NCBI RefSeq assembly: GCF_003610895.1
Contig: NZ_MCAS01000006.1
Location: 1 to 64,000, forward strand
Direction of reading: 5' to 3'
Length of the DNA: 64,000 nt
Origin: Paraburkholderia fungorum
GTDB taxonomy: Bacteria; Pseudomonadota; Gammaproteobacteria; Burkholderiales; Burkholderiaceae
A model generated the notes under the pieces. The model saw nothing but the letters and a program-made list of their open reading frames with translations, did not search any database and was not told the DNA's origin. This document shows, one piece after another, positions 26,009 through 34,624 of this stretch; the first letter of the stretch is position 1; every line of letters begins with the position of its first letter. The translations under genes and the position numbers were made by a program.

Positions 26009-27310
26009 ATGGATCTGATCATCCGCCACGCGATGCTGCCGGCTAGCGCCACATCACAGCACAAGCAGCAAAAGCAGCCGGTCGACATCGGTATCGAAGC
26101 GGGTCGCATCGTCGCTGTCGAACCGAATCTGGCCGCGAGCGCGCGCGAAGAAATCGACGCCGCCGGTTCGCTCGTCACGCCGCCATTCGTCGATCCGCAT
26201 TTCCACATGGACGCGACGCTGTCGTACGGTCTGCCGCGCGTGAACGCGTCGGGCACCTTGCTGGAAGGCATCGCGCTGTGGGGTGAACTGAAGCCGCACC
26301 TGACGCAGGAAGCGCTGATCGAGCGCGCGCTGCAATACTGCGACTGGGCGGTCGCGCGGGGCCTGCTGGCGATTCGCAGCCACGTGGATGTGTGCGATCC
26401 GCGTTTGCTCGCGGTTGAGGCACTGCTCGAAGTGAAGCGCCGCGTCGCGCCGTATCTCGACCTGCAACTGGTTGCGTTTCCGCAGGACGGCGTGTTGCGC
26501 AGCGCCGGCGCATTCGAGAATCTCAAGCGTGCCATTGCGATGGGCGTCGACGTGGTCGGCGGCATTCCGCATTTCGAACGCACGATGGCCGACGGCGCGC
26601 TGTCCGTGCGCATGTTGTGCGAGTTCGCGGCGGAGCAGGGCTTGCGCGTCGACATGCATTGCGACGAATCGGACGATCCGATGTCGCGCCATATCGAAAC
26701 GCTCGCGGCTGAAACACACCGGCTCGGCTTGCATGGGCGCGTCGCCGGTTCGCATCTGACTTCGATGCATTCCATGGACAACTACTACGTCAGCAAGCTC
26801 TTGCCGCTGATGCGCGAGTCGGGCGTTGCGGCGATCGCCAATCCGCTGATCAACATCACGCTGCAAGGCCGCAGCGACACGTATCCGAAGCGGCGCGGCA
26901 TGACACGCGTGCCGGAGATGATGGCGGCGGGGATCAACGTGGCGTTCGGTCACGATTGCGTGATGGATCCGTGGTACAGCCTCGGCTCGGGCGACATGCT
27001 CGAAGTCGCGCACATGGGCTTGCATGTTGCGCAGATGACCGGCGTCGACGGCATGCATGCGTGCTTCGACGCGGTCACGGTGAATGCCGCGCGTATTCTC
27101 GGTCTGGAAGGCTATGGCATCGCGCCGGGAAGCGCCGCCAATCTCGTCGTCCTCGACGCACGCGATCCGGTCGAGGCAATCCGCCTGCGCGCCGCGCGGC
27201 TCGCGGTGGTAAGCCGGGGCAAGGTGGTGAGCCGTGCGCCTGCGGCGCGCGCGGCATTGTCGCTGGATGGGCGTCCGGCGCAAGTGGATTTCAAACTGCA
27301 TCGCGCTTAG
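26009..27310 (+). CDS. codA: Cytosine deaminase-like amidohydrolase
   Basis: Metal-dependent amidohydrolase of 433 aa resembling CodA, which converts cytosine to uracil in pyrimidine salvage. Metal ligands are visible in the FVDPHFHMDATLSYG motif near residue 61, in DMHCDESDDP and SHLTSMHSM, and the catalytic Asp in GHDCVMDPWYSLGSGDML. The N-terminal and C-terminal beta-sandwich segments typical of the family flank the barrel. A GGAAAGGGAG ribosome-binding site precedes ATG 26009. No codB permease is adjacent, so related deaminases (for example of creatinine or isoguanine) cannot be excluded; the DPWYSLG signature favours cytosine. It ends before a bidirectional terminator shared with prlC. 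Confidence 0.82.
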   Translation: MDLIIRHAMLPASATSQHKQQKQPVDIGIEAGRIVAVEPNLAASAREEIDAAGSLVTPPFVDPHFHMDATLSYGLPRVNASGTLLEGIALWGELKPHLTQEALIERALQYCDWAVARGLLAIRSHVDVCDPRLLAVEALLEVKRRVAPYLDLQLVAFPQDGVLRSAGAFENLKRAIAMGVDVVGGIPHFERTMADGALSVRMLCEFAAEQGLRVDMHCDESDDPMSRHIETLAAETHRLGLHGRVAGSHLTSMHSMDNYYVSKLLPLMRESGVAAIANPLINITLQGRSDTYPKRRGMTRVPEMMAAGINVAFGHDCVMDPWYSLGSGDMLEVAHMGLHVAQMTGVDGMHACFDAVTVNAARILGLEGYGIAPGSAANLVVLDARDPVEAIRLRAARLAVVSRGKVVSRAPAARAALSLDGRPAQVDFKLHRA

Positions 27311-27341
27311 CCACCGCGCGCGACATATCGGTGCCGGAATG

Positions 27342-27382
27342 AAAAAAGCCGGGACTTGCTCAAGCAAGTCACCGGCTTTTAA
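27342..27382. terminator. Bidirectional terminator between codA and prlC
   Basis: Two stacked stems (AAAAGCCGG with CCGGCTTTT, and ACTTGCT with AGCAAGT) around a CA loop, with A-runs on the left and T-runs on the right. It can stop transcription of the convergent genes from both sides. Confidence 0.88.
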
Positions 27383-27432
27383 TCGAAGTCGACGCCATCC
27401 ACAACGCCGACTACTGAGACTTCAACGCAAGC

Positions 27433-29541
27433 TCAATGCGCCGCACCCGGCGCCATGCCGCTGTGCCGCAGCAAGGCATCGATATTCGGCTCGCGGCCGC
27501 GGAACGCCTTGAACGATTCCATTGCGGGACGGCTGCCGCCCACTTCCAGAATCTCCTTGCGATAGCGCATGCCGGTTGTCTGGTCGAGCACGCTGCCACT
27601 CGCGGCTTGTGCGGCTTCTTCGAACGCGGCGTACGCATCGGCGGACAGCACTTCGGCCCACTTGTAGCTGTAATAGCCCGCGGCATAACCGCCCGCGAAA
27701 ATATGGCTGAACGTGTTCGGCCAACGCGAGAATGAAGCTTGCGGCACCACGTGGAAGCGTTCGTTGATCTCGCTCGCGAGTTCGGTCGCGTTCTTCGTAC
27801 CGGAGGCATCGAAACCGGTGTGCAGTTGCATGTCGAACATCGAGAACACGATCTGGCGCAAGGTGCCGAGACCGCTCTGGAAGTTCTTCGCGGCGAGCAT
27901 CTTGTCGAACAGATCGCGCGGCAGGGGCTTCGCGGTATCGACGTGCGCAGTCATGTCGCTCAGCACGTCCCACTCCCAGCAGAAGTTCTCCATGAATTGC
28001 GACGGCAATTCAACCGCGTCCCACTCGACGCCGTTGATGCCCGATACGCCCAGTTCATCGACACGCGTGAGCATGTGATGCAGGCCGTGGCCGAATTCGT
28101 GGAACAGCGTGATCACTTCATCATGCGTGAAGCAGGCCGGCTTGCCGCCGACCGGTGCCGAGAAGTTGCAGGTGAGATACGCCACCGGCGTTTGCACACC
28201 CCCGTGCGTGTGCTTGTGACGGCCACGCGCGTCGTCCATCCATGCGCCGCCGCGTTTGCCTTCGCGTGCGTACAGATCGAGATAGAACTGGGCGACGAGC
28301 CCGCCGTCCTGATTCTCGACGCGGAAAAAGCGCACGTCCGGATGCCAGACGGCTGCCTCGTCGCGACGGATGCGCACGCCAAACAGCGTTTCCGTAACCT
28401 TGAAGAGGCCCTTGAAAACGACGTCTTCCGGAAAGTATTGTTTGACTTCGTTCTCGGAGAACGAATAGCGCTTCTGGCGCAGACGTTCAGCGGCGAACGT
28501 CATGTCCCATGGCTGCAGGTCGCTCATGCCGAGTTCGCTCGCGGCAAATTCGCGCAATTCCTTCCAGTCCTGTTCGGCGTGCGGACGCGCGCGCGTGGCG
28601 AGGTCTTCGAGGAAGCTCATCACCTGTGCAGGCGATTCGGCCATCTTCGGCGCGAGCGAGACTTCGGCGAAATTGTTGTAGCCGAGCATGTGCGCTTCTT
28701 CCGCACGCAGCTTCAGTTGTTCGGCGAGCACCTGGGTGTTGTCCCACTCGGGCTTGCCGCCGCCGTATTGCGGACCGAGCTCGGAGGCACGCGTGACGTA
28801 CGCGCGATAGATCGCTTCGCGCATCGCGCGGTTTTCCGAGTACTGCATGACCGGAAAATACGACGGGAAGTGCAGCGTGAATTTGTAGCCGGTCTTGCCT
28901 TCGCGCTCGGCGGCTTCCTTCGCGGCTTCGATCACGTCTTCCGGCAGGCCGGCCAGTTGTGCTTCATCACCGGCTTCGACGACATACGCGTAAGCATTCG
29001 TCGCATCGAGCACGTGATCCGAAAACGCTTTCGACAAGCCCGCCTGGCGTTCCTGCAATTCGGCGAAATGCGGCTTCTGGTCTTCGGGCAATTCCGCGCC
29101 CGACAGGCGGAAGTCGCGCAGCGCGTTGCCGAGGATCTTCTTGCGCTCGCCGGTCAGCGAGGCGAAATCGCCGCTGGCGTTCAGTGCCTTGTACTTTTCA
29201 TACAGCGCAAGATTTTGCCCGACGCTCGACCAGAATTCCGTGACGCGCGGCAGATTCTCGCCGTACACGGCGCGCAATTCCGGCGTATCGGCCACGGCGT
29301 TCAGATGGCCGACCACGCTCCATGCGCGCGACAGCGGTTCAGTGGCGCGCTCGACCGGCTCAACGACGTCGGCCCATGAAGCGGGCGTAATCGGCTCGGC
29401 GGCGCGCTCGACGGCGGCTGCCGCATCGGCGAGCAGGACATCGAGGGCAGGCGTGACGTGTTCGGGGCGGATTTCGCCAAAGCGCGGCAGGTCGGAGAAA
29501 TCGAGGAGCGGATTGTCGTGTTTCGAGGGGGTAGTGGACAT
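27433..29541 (-). CDS. prlC: Oligopeptidase A (M3 family)
   Basis: Cytoplasmic zinc metallopeptidase that degrades short peptides, including cleaved signal peptides. The 702-aa protein has the thermolysin-like zinc motif in FHEFGHGLHHM (HEFGH) and the downstream Glu ligand region around GVEWDAVELPSQFMENF, which is typical for M3 peptidases. The C-terminal part contains the family sequence IFAGGYAAGYYSYKWAEVLS. The frame extends upstream to 29643, but ATG 29541 (MSTTPSKHDNPLLDFSDLPR) matches the family start. It is convergent with codA and ends before the shared terminator. folD lies upstream in the same direction, 474 bp away. Confidence 0.95.
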   Translation of the reverse strand: MSTTPSKHDNPLLDFSDLPRFGEIRPEHVTPALDVLLADAAAAVERAAEPITPASWADVVEPVERATEPLSRAWSVVGHLNAVADTPELRAVYGENLPRVTEFWSSVGQNLALYEKYKALNASGDFASLTGERKKILGNALRDFRLSGAELPEDQKPHFAELQERQAGLSKAFSDHVLDATNAYAYVVEAGDEAQLAGLPEDVIEAAKEAAEREGKTGYKFTLHFPSYFPVMQYSENRAMREAIYRAYVTRASELGPQYGGGKPEWDNTQVLAEQLKLRAEEAHMLGYNNFAEVSLAPKMAESPAQVMSFLEDLATRARPHAEQDWKELREFAASELGMSDLQPWDMTFAAERLRQKRYSFSENEVKQYFPEDVVFKGLFKVTETLFGVRIRRDEAAVWHPDVRFFRVENQDGGLVAQFYLDLYAREGKRGGAWMDDARGRHKHTHGGVQTPVAYLTCNFSAPVGGKPACFTHDEVITLFHEFGHGLHHMLTRVDELGVSGINGVEWDAVELPSQFMENFCWEWDVLSDMTAHVDTAKPLPRDLFDKMLAAKNFQSGLGTLRQIVFSMFDMQLHTGFDASGTKNATELASEINERFHVVPQASFSRWPNTFSHIFAGGYAAGYYSYKWAEVLSADAYAAFEEAAQAASGSVLDQTTGMRYRKEILEVGGSRPAMESFKAFRGREPNIDALLRHSGMAPGAAH

Positions 29542-30015
29542 AAGGCTTCCTGTCTGACGCGGGTGAACGGGTAATCGGTGCATCGACGGGCGTCCCCCAA
29601 GGGGACTTCCTTCGGGTCGCGCGCTGCAACGCCCCGATGACACTCCATAGGGACATTATTGGGGCAGGGCGCGCCGATTCCAATCCGTCGGCAGACAAAT
29701 TATCAGATGTCGCGCGATTGTGCGCGAGGGTGGGTATCCGGCGCGCGGCTCAGGCAGTGGGAATGCGCCGGAGCGCCGCATCCACTGGGCCGCTGCGCGT
29801 TACAGGAGCACAGGGTGGGAATTGCTGCTTCGCCGCAATCTGAGCTTTTTTGCGGCGTACGGCAGGTCGGCACAGCGCCGCATTGGGTGAGGGTGTGACA
29901 GTTGACGTGAGTCCGCGCGTGAGAGGGGCAGGCCTGGCATGGGGAAGCACGCCGGCACGCATCCGGCGCCTGTGTGCGGGCGAAACCGCTGCGCCCGCAC
30001 GCGTTCATCACATCT
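29542..30015. other. Intergenic region between folD and prlC
   Basis: 474 bp without a credible gene. Near the folD end, GTGCGGGC (about 29972) and GCCCGCAC (ending about 30000) form a GC-rich hairpin without a T-tract that could weakly terminate folD. Closer to prlC there is a second block of short G/C repeats. The overlapping small open frames on both strands have no ribosome-binding sites and are treated as shadows. The prlC promoter was not located. Confidence 0.4.
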
Positions 30016-30882
30016 TCAAGCCTTGGCCGTTGCCGCTGCTTCGCGCTCGGCGGCTTCGATCGTATTGACGAGCAGCATCGTGATGGTCATCGGACCGACG
30101 CCGCCCGGCACCGGCGTAATGTAACCGGCCACTTCCTTCACGCCAGCGAAATCGACATCGCCGCACAGTTTGCCGGCTTCATCGCGATTCATGCCGACGT
30201 CGATCACGGCAGCGCCCGGCTTCACCATGTCTGCCGTGAGAATGTTGCGCAGGCCGGTGGCGGCAACCACCACGTCGGCGTTACGGGTATGGGCGGCCAG
30301 ATCGCGCGTCTTGCTGTGGCAGATCGTGACGGTCGCGCCCGCTTCGAGCAGCAGCAGCGCCATCGGCTTGCCGACGATGTTCGAGCGGCCGATCACGACC
30401 GCGTTTGCGCCTTGCAGCGGAATTTCGTAGGCCGCCAGCATTTTCATCACGCCGTACGGCGTGCACGGGCGGAACAGCGGCCGGCCCGTCATCAGCGCGC
30501 CGGCATTGGCGACGTGAAAGCCGTCCACGTCCTTTTCCGGGGCGATCGCCTCGATCACCTTGTGGCTGTCGATATGCGGCGGCAGCGGCAGTTGCACCAG
30601 AATGCCGTGGATGCGCGGGTCGCGATTCAGTTCGTCGATGCGCGCCAGCAGATCGGCTTCCGGCAGATCGGCCGGATAGCGGTCGAATGACGAGCCGAGT
30701 CCGTTGTCATGGCACGCCTTGACCTTGTTGCGCACGTAGACTTCGCTGGCGGGATTGTCGCCGACCAGGACCACGGCGAGGCCCGGTTGATGGCCGCGAG
30801 CGGTGAGGGCGGCGGCGCGGGTGGCGACTTCGGCGCGCAGGGTCTGGGAAAGGGCTAGGCCGTCGATCAGTTTGGCAGTCAT
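30016..30882 (-). CDS. folD: Bifunctional methylene-tetrahydrofolate dehydrogenase/cyclohydrolase
   Basis: Interconverts 5,10-methylene-, methenyl- and 10-formyl-tetrahydrofolate in one-carbon metabolism, using NADP. The 288-aa protein matches FolD length. Motifs seen are [18 protein letters not shown] with the catalytic Lys, [28 protein letters not shown] and the Rossmann segment [20 protein letters not shown], ending with [16 protein letters not shown]. The frame could extend to 31026 but the family start is [15 protein letters not shown] at 30882; no strong Shine-Dalgarno is seen there. A TATAAT at 31035-31040 and a large palindrome lie upstream. Confidence 0.95.
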   Translation of the reverse strand: MTAKLIDGLALSQTLRAEVATRAAALTARGHQPGLAVVLVGDNPASEVYVRNKVKACHDNGLGSSFDRYPADLPEADLLARIDELNRDPRIHGILVQLPLPPHIDSHKVIEAIAPEKDVDGFHVANAGALMTGRPLFRPCTPYGVMKMLAAYEIPLQGANAVVIGRSNIVGKPMALLLLEAGATVTICHSKTRDLAAHTRNADVVVAATGLRNILTADMVKPGAAVIDVGMNRDEAGKLCGDVDFAGVKEVAGYITPVPGGVGPMTITMLLVNTIEAAEREAAATAKA

Positions 30883-31034
30883 GGTCGGTCGAGATGGGCA
30901 GTTTGGAAAGCGGGGCAGGGCGCAGGCACGCGTGGCATGGGTGGCACGTGCGATGGCGCTTTTCATCGGAAACGGGTCGGCAGATGAAAAGCGCGCGGCG
31001 CGAATCGGCGATAAGCGGCGTTGCAAAGTCCGAC

Positions 31035-31068
31035 ATTATACCGACCCTGCATGGCGTGCCATGCAGGG
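31035..31068 (-). promoter_or_regulatory. Predicted folD promoter overlapped by a 24-bp palindrome
   Basis: On the minus strand a perfect TATAAT occupies 31040-31035, about 150 bases before the folD start. Immediately upstream is a perfect inverted repeat with 11-bp arms (31045-31055 and 31058-31068: CCCTGCATGGC and its complement) separated by two bases. It covers the spacer and the -35 position, where no TTGACA-like sequence is seen. The arrangement resembles an operator for a dimeric regulator; this is inference. Confidence 0.5.
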
Positions 31069-31092
31069 ATTGCTGGTGCACGCGTGGTGCAC

Positions 31093-31120
31093 GGGCACAC
31101 GGCGGTTTCGCCGTGTGCCC
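31093..31120. terminator. 12-bp perfect hairpin after the DUF2950 gene
   Basis: GGGCACACGGCG pairs fully with CGCCGTGTGCCC around a GTTT loop, 22 bases past the stop of the minus-strand DUF2950 gene. It has the shape of a terminator stem, but no T-tract follows on the minus strand, so it may be Rho-assisted or protect the mRNA 3' end. Confidence 0.5.
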
Positions 31121-31142
31121 GGCCGCCGGGTGCGCTTTGACT

Positions 31143-32084
31143 TTATTCCTGCACCGGCTGCCAGCTATCGTCCGGGTCGAACGATTTGACGGCGGCCGCG
31201 GCACGCGCGGTCTGCGGGCCCAGATTCTTCTGGTAAACCTGGCCGCTCTGATTGACGATGAAGCTCATCACGCCGGTCTTGCCATACTCGGCTGGCGAAG
31301 CGATCAGACCGAACCCTTTGGTCAGCACGCCGTCCTCCACATAATCCTGTGCTCCCCCTTTCGCGTGCGGACCTTGCGCCGTCAAAATCCGGTAGTGATA
31401 GCCGTGATAGGCCTCTGTGGGCAGGGTGCCGTTGGGCATGGTGGCCGCAAGCGGCCCGAGCGGGCTCTCCGTTTCGCCGGGCGCGGTCACCCAGTACAGG
31501 CCGTCATGCTGGCCTTGCGTACTGACGAAGCGCTGGGCGTAGTGCTGGGTCAGGTTGTGATAATCGAATTGCGCGTCGAGGTAGGCGAGCGAGGTCAGGA
31601 TCGCCGCGTGTTCATTGCGGCCAATGCGGCGTGTCAGCATCTCGTCCTGCGCGGCGGGCGGATCGAAGCGCCAGCCGTGCGCGGCCTGCACGAGCGGAAT
31701 CGGCAACGTCCAGCCACTGTCGCCGACCGCCAGATGCGCGGTTGCGCGCCCCTTGCTCTTTACGGGGTCTTCAACGATCTGATGCCCTTTCGACCATGCG
31801 CCGAGGAACTGGTAAATGTCGTCTTCGCCAATTCCTTCGGAAGGAATGAAGCGATGGAAATCGTTGCCGAGCACGTGTTTGAGCGCACCTTCATCATTGC
31901 GGGCCAGGGCGTCGACGAACGCATTGGCGGCGTCGTCAGCCGTGGGATAGACCGCTTGCGCGTGTGCGGCGGTCGTGCCGAGCAGCAGTACCGGCGCCAT
32001 CAGCAGGGTGCCGGCGCTGCAGAGGGCGGCGGCGAGTGTTAGAGCATGCGCGCGCAAGGCGCCGCGTGGAATTAAGCGAATCAT
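31143..32084 (-). CDS. DUF2950 family exported protein
   Basis: Exported protein of 313 aa from the DUF2950 family; its function is unknown. A long signal peptide is visible (LRAHALTLAAALCSAGTLLM ... AHAQ). The mature part begins AVYPTADDAANAFVDALARN, resembling small-domain lipid/solute-binding folds only superficially, and contains GYHYRILTAQGPHAKGG and VMSFIVNQSGQVYQKNLG, which are typical of the family. An upstream start at 32108 is possible, but AGGAGG is placed correctly for ATG 32084. It starts 20 bp after the DUF3300 gene stops, so the two are almost certainly co-transcribed. This pairing is known to recur in proteobacteria. Confidence 0.88.
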   Translation of the reverse strand: MIRLIPRGALRAHALTLAAALCSAGTLLMAPVLLLGTTAAHAQAVYPTADDAANAFVDALARNDEGALKHVLGNDFHRFIPSEGIGEDDIYQFLGAWSKGHQIVEDPVKSKGRATAHLAVGDSGWTLPIPLVQAAHGWRFDPPAAQDEMLTRRIGRNEHAAILTSLAYLDAQFDYHNLTQHYAQRFVSTQGQHDGLYWVTAPGETESPLGPLAATMPNGTLPTEAYHGYHYRILTAQGPHAKGGAQDYVEDGVLTKGFGLIASPAEYGKTGVMSFIVNQSGQVYQKNLGPQTARAAAAVKSFDPDDSWQPVQE

Positions 32085-32104
32085 TAGAGATTCCTCCTGA
32101 TCGT

Positions 32105-33409
32105 TCAACGGTTGCGGCCAAGATGGCGCTCACCGCCGCCGCCACCGCCCAGTCTGCCGCCTCCGCCTCCGCCGCCGCGCTGGATACCTCCGCCGTTCGC
32201 GCCGGGACCGCCGCCCATGCGCTGCTGGCCACCGCCGTTTGCGCCGAAGCCGCCGCCGGAGCGGTTCGCCGCAGCGTTGCGGCTTGCCTCGCCACGCTGC
32301 GTGTCCTGCCGCGCCGCATTGCCGTCACCGGCGCCGCGTAGCGCATTATCGCGATTGACGTTCTGTGCGCGGTTTTGCAGGTCGGTGTTGGCGGTACCGC
32401 CCTGATGAATCCCCTGGACGCGCTGGCTCGCATTGCCGCTCAGGTTCTGGCCGGTGCGGTTCTGCAGCGTCTGCTGGGCCTGCGCGCGGGCGGCGTCGTC
32501 ACGGCCGCGGTAGGCATCGCGCTGCGCGCCACCGAGGTTGTTGTTGACGTTGCGGTTGAGATTCGCGTTGTTGACATTGCGATTGACGTTCGCGTTGCGG
32601 TTCCAGTTCGTCGTGTTGCTGTTCACGTTGAGCCGGTTGTTCACATTGATGTTGTTGTACCGGTTCACGTTGATGTTGACGTCATGCGTGTTCCAGTTAA
32701 AGCCGCCCCACAGCGAATTGGCAACTGCGACGCCGGCGCCGAACGCAAGGCCGGTAGCGAATCCGGTTGCGATTGCATAGCCGGGCGGCGGTGGAACATA
32801 CACGGGCGGGTAGGTGGGATAGGGCCACGTGCCGTAGACGACAGTCGGGTTATAGGTCGGCACGTACACTACCTGCGGATTGGCCGGCACGATCTGAATC
32901 GTGCTTTGCTCGACCACGACCTTTTGCTGTGAACTCGTCTTCAGATTGCCGGCGGCCTGCGCCTGTTTGCGCAGGCGTTGCACGGAGTCCATCACATCGT
33001 TTGGCTGGGCCAGAAAGGCGTTGCCGAGTTGCGCGACCCAGTCGGGTTTGGACGCCATGGTTGCGAGGACCTGCGGGAAGGCGACCAGCGATTGCACGCT
33101 CGGGTCCCATGGCTCGGACGCGACTGCCTTGACAGCGTCGTCGCCCTGCAGCTTCGCGTTCGCTTTCGACCATGCGGCGGCGGACTCTACGTCTTGCGGG
33201 AAGGTGGCCGCCATCAGCACCTGCGCGAGCAGCGCGTCGGGATAGAGTGCGATGGGCGCGGTCAGCGAATCGAGTTGCTGATTCGACATCTTCGCGGCGC
33301 TTTGCGCATAGGCGGCGGTTGGTGCGGCGAGACCCATGAAGAACGGCGCACCTGCGAATGCAGCACAGACAAGCAACACACGCGAACGGTGTGCTCCGGA
33401 TCGTTTCAC
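32105..33409 (-). CDS. DUF3300 family exported protein with Asn- and Gly-rich tail
   Basis: Exported 434-aa protein of unknown function. A signal peptide (LLVCAAFAGAPFFMGLAAPT ... AYAQ) precedes the DUF3300 domain at about residues 40-215: LDSLTAPIALYPDALLAQVL, WSKANAKLQGDD, IQIVPANPQVVYVPTYNPTV and a proline-rich turn YPPVYVPPPPGY. Then a hydrophobic Gly/Ala stretch (AIATGFATGLAFGAGVAVAN) is followed by about 70 residues dominated by Asn-Val/Asn-Arg repeats, and a Gly-rich C-terminus with Arg and Gln. The low-complexity tail suggests a surface or extracellular polymer-interacting protein, but this is conjecture. It is the first gene of the DUF3300-DUF2950 pair. Confidence 0.88.
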   Translation of the reverse strand: MKRSGAHRSRVLLVCAAFAGAPFFMGLAAPTAAYAQSAAKMSNQQLDSLTAPIALYPDALLAQVLMAATFPQDVESAAAWSKANAKLQGDDAVKAVASEPWDPSVQSLVAFPQVLATMASKPDWVAQLGNAFLAQPNDVMDSVQRLRKQAQAAGNLKTSSQQKVVVEQSTIQIVPANPQVVYVPTYNPTVVYGTWPYPTYPPVYVPPPPGYAIATGFATGLAFGAGVAVANSLWGGFNWNTHDVNINVNRYNNINVNNRLNVNSNTTNWNRNANVNRNVNNANLNRNVNNNLGGAQRDAYRGRDDAARAQAQQTLQNRTGQNLSGNASQRVQGIHQGGTANTDLQNRAQNVNRDNALRGAGDGNAARQDTQRGEASRNAAANRSGGGFGANGGGQQRMGGGPGANGGGIQRGGGGGGGRLGGGGGGERHLGRNR

Positions 33410-33979
33410 GATGAAATCCTCCCGGCTGGGTTGAACGCGCGAGGCCTATGCGCAACGCATGCCGCGTTGCCCAGGCGCAATGAAATGTGGAGCGTGGTGA
33501 AGAGCGGGGCGGATGGCCCACGTGTAGCCGTACAGATCGATATGACCCATGCGCCAGTGAAGCGGCTAGGCCGTTTCATCTGTTTTGCATCGACTGACGA
33601 TGCCGAACAGGACAACAACGACGACAACAATGACGACAACGACTGCAGTTCATCTGTCCTGTGCGCATCGGGCATCAGCGATTCCTGCTAAGGAGTTCTG
33701 TGTAAATTAGGGGACGTAGCCGAGCTTGTCAATCTTACGGGAGGAAAGAATCCATTGCCGTTTGGCGTAAGCAGATGCTGATTAGTATGCAGTAATGCTA
33801 AATAGATACTGATGCGTCGAACCAGACGGCTCGTCGTCAGCGCATTGCGTCGGAAAGCGAAGGGAAGCGGGGGTGCTCAAGGCGGGGGAGGCGAACGGAC
33901 CGGACCTTTCGACAGTCCGGCCGTTGAAGCTTGATCGCGAACCGCGGGCGGGCCGCGGTCGTTATCGGGGATGTTCTAT
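33410..33979. other. Intergenic region between DUF3300 gene and the FixJ-like gene
   Basis: 570 bp that should hold the promoter of the DUF3300-DUF2950 pair on the minus strand. A GAC/AAC microsatellite-like run (GACAACAACGACGACAACAA and onward) lies at 33611-33642. Short open frames here overlap on both strands and none has a convincing ribosome-binding site. No RNA gene was recognised. Confidence 0.4.
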
Positions 33980-34624
33980 TTATTGCGCCGGTTGCGGCTT
34001 GTTCGACAACGCGAGACGCAGCAGATCGGCGACCGTGTTGACGTTGAGCTTTTCCATGATGTTCGCGCGATGCGCTTCAACCGTCTTGATGCTGATGCCG
34101 AGATCGTCGGCGATCTGCTTGTTCAGGCGGCCGGCGATGATGCGCTCGAGCACCTGGTGCTCACGCGCGGTCAGCTTGCCCAGACGTTCGGCGGCAGCGC
34201 GCTGTTGCTGCACGCTGGTGCTTTCGCTGCGTGCCTTGTCGAGCATGCGCTCGACCAGCTTGCGCAGTTCGGCTTCGTCGAAGGGCTTTTCGATGAAGTC
34301 CATCGCGCCTTTTTTCATGGTGGACACGGCCATCGGCACGTCGCCGTGACCCGTCACGAAGATGATCGGCAGCGACGCGTTGTCGGCGATCAGGCGTTCC
34401 TGCAACTCGAGCCCGCTCATGCCGGACATCCGCACATCGAGAATCAGACAGGCAATCTGGCCCGGATGCGTATGCGGCTGCCATGCGTCGATGAACTGCT
34501 CGGCGCTGGAGAAGCATTGCACGCGGTAGCCGTTCGCCTCCAGCAGCCAGCGCAGCGAATCTCGCACGGCCTCGTCGTCGTCGACGACAAAGACTGTTTC
34601 CTGTGTGGTGACTGGGCTGTTCAT
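33980..34624 (-). CDS. FixJ-family response regulator
   Basis: Two-component transcription factor of 214 aa. The receiver domain contains VFVVDDDEAVRDSLRWLL, phosphoacceptor Asp63 in LILDVRMSGMSG, the switch Thr in FVTGHGDVPMAV and Lys in FIEKPF. A LuxR/FixJ-type helix-turn-helix follows (LTAREHQVLERIIAGRLNKQ, IADDLGISIKTVEAHRANIM). Its start codon overlaps the stop of the kinase gene by four bases (ATGA at 34621-34624), so translation is coupled and the partnership is firm. Target genes are unknown; the divergent pyruvate dehydrogenase operon is one candidate because of position only. Confidence 0.93.
   Translation of the reverse strand: MNSPVTTQETVFVVDDDEAVRDSLRWLLEANGYRVQCFSSAEQFIDAWQPHTHPGQIACLILDVRMSGMSGLELQERLIADNASLPIIFVTGHGDVPMAVSTMKKGAMDFIEKPFDEAELRKLVERMLDKARSESTSVQQQRAAAERLGKLTAREHQVLERIIAGRLNKQIADDLGISIKTVEAHRANIMEKLNVNTVADLLRLALSNKPQPAQ

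Noticed and set aside
31093..31120. Hairpin considered as part of a CRISPR or REP array
   Set aside because: Single copy in the window with no spacer structure.
33406..33675. 89-aa minus-strand frame upstream of the DUF3300 gene
   Set aside because: Overlaps the expected promoter and the GAC/AAC repeat; Ser/Leu repeats come from the microsatellite.
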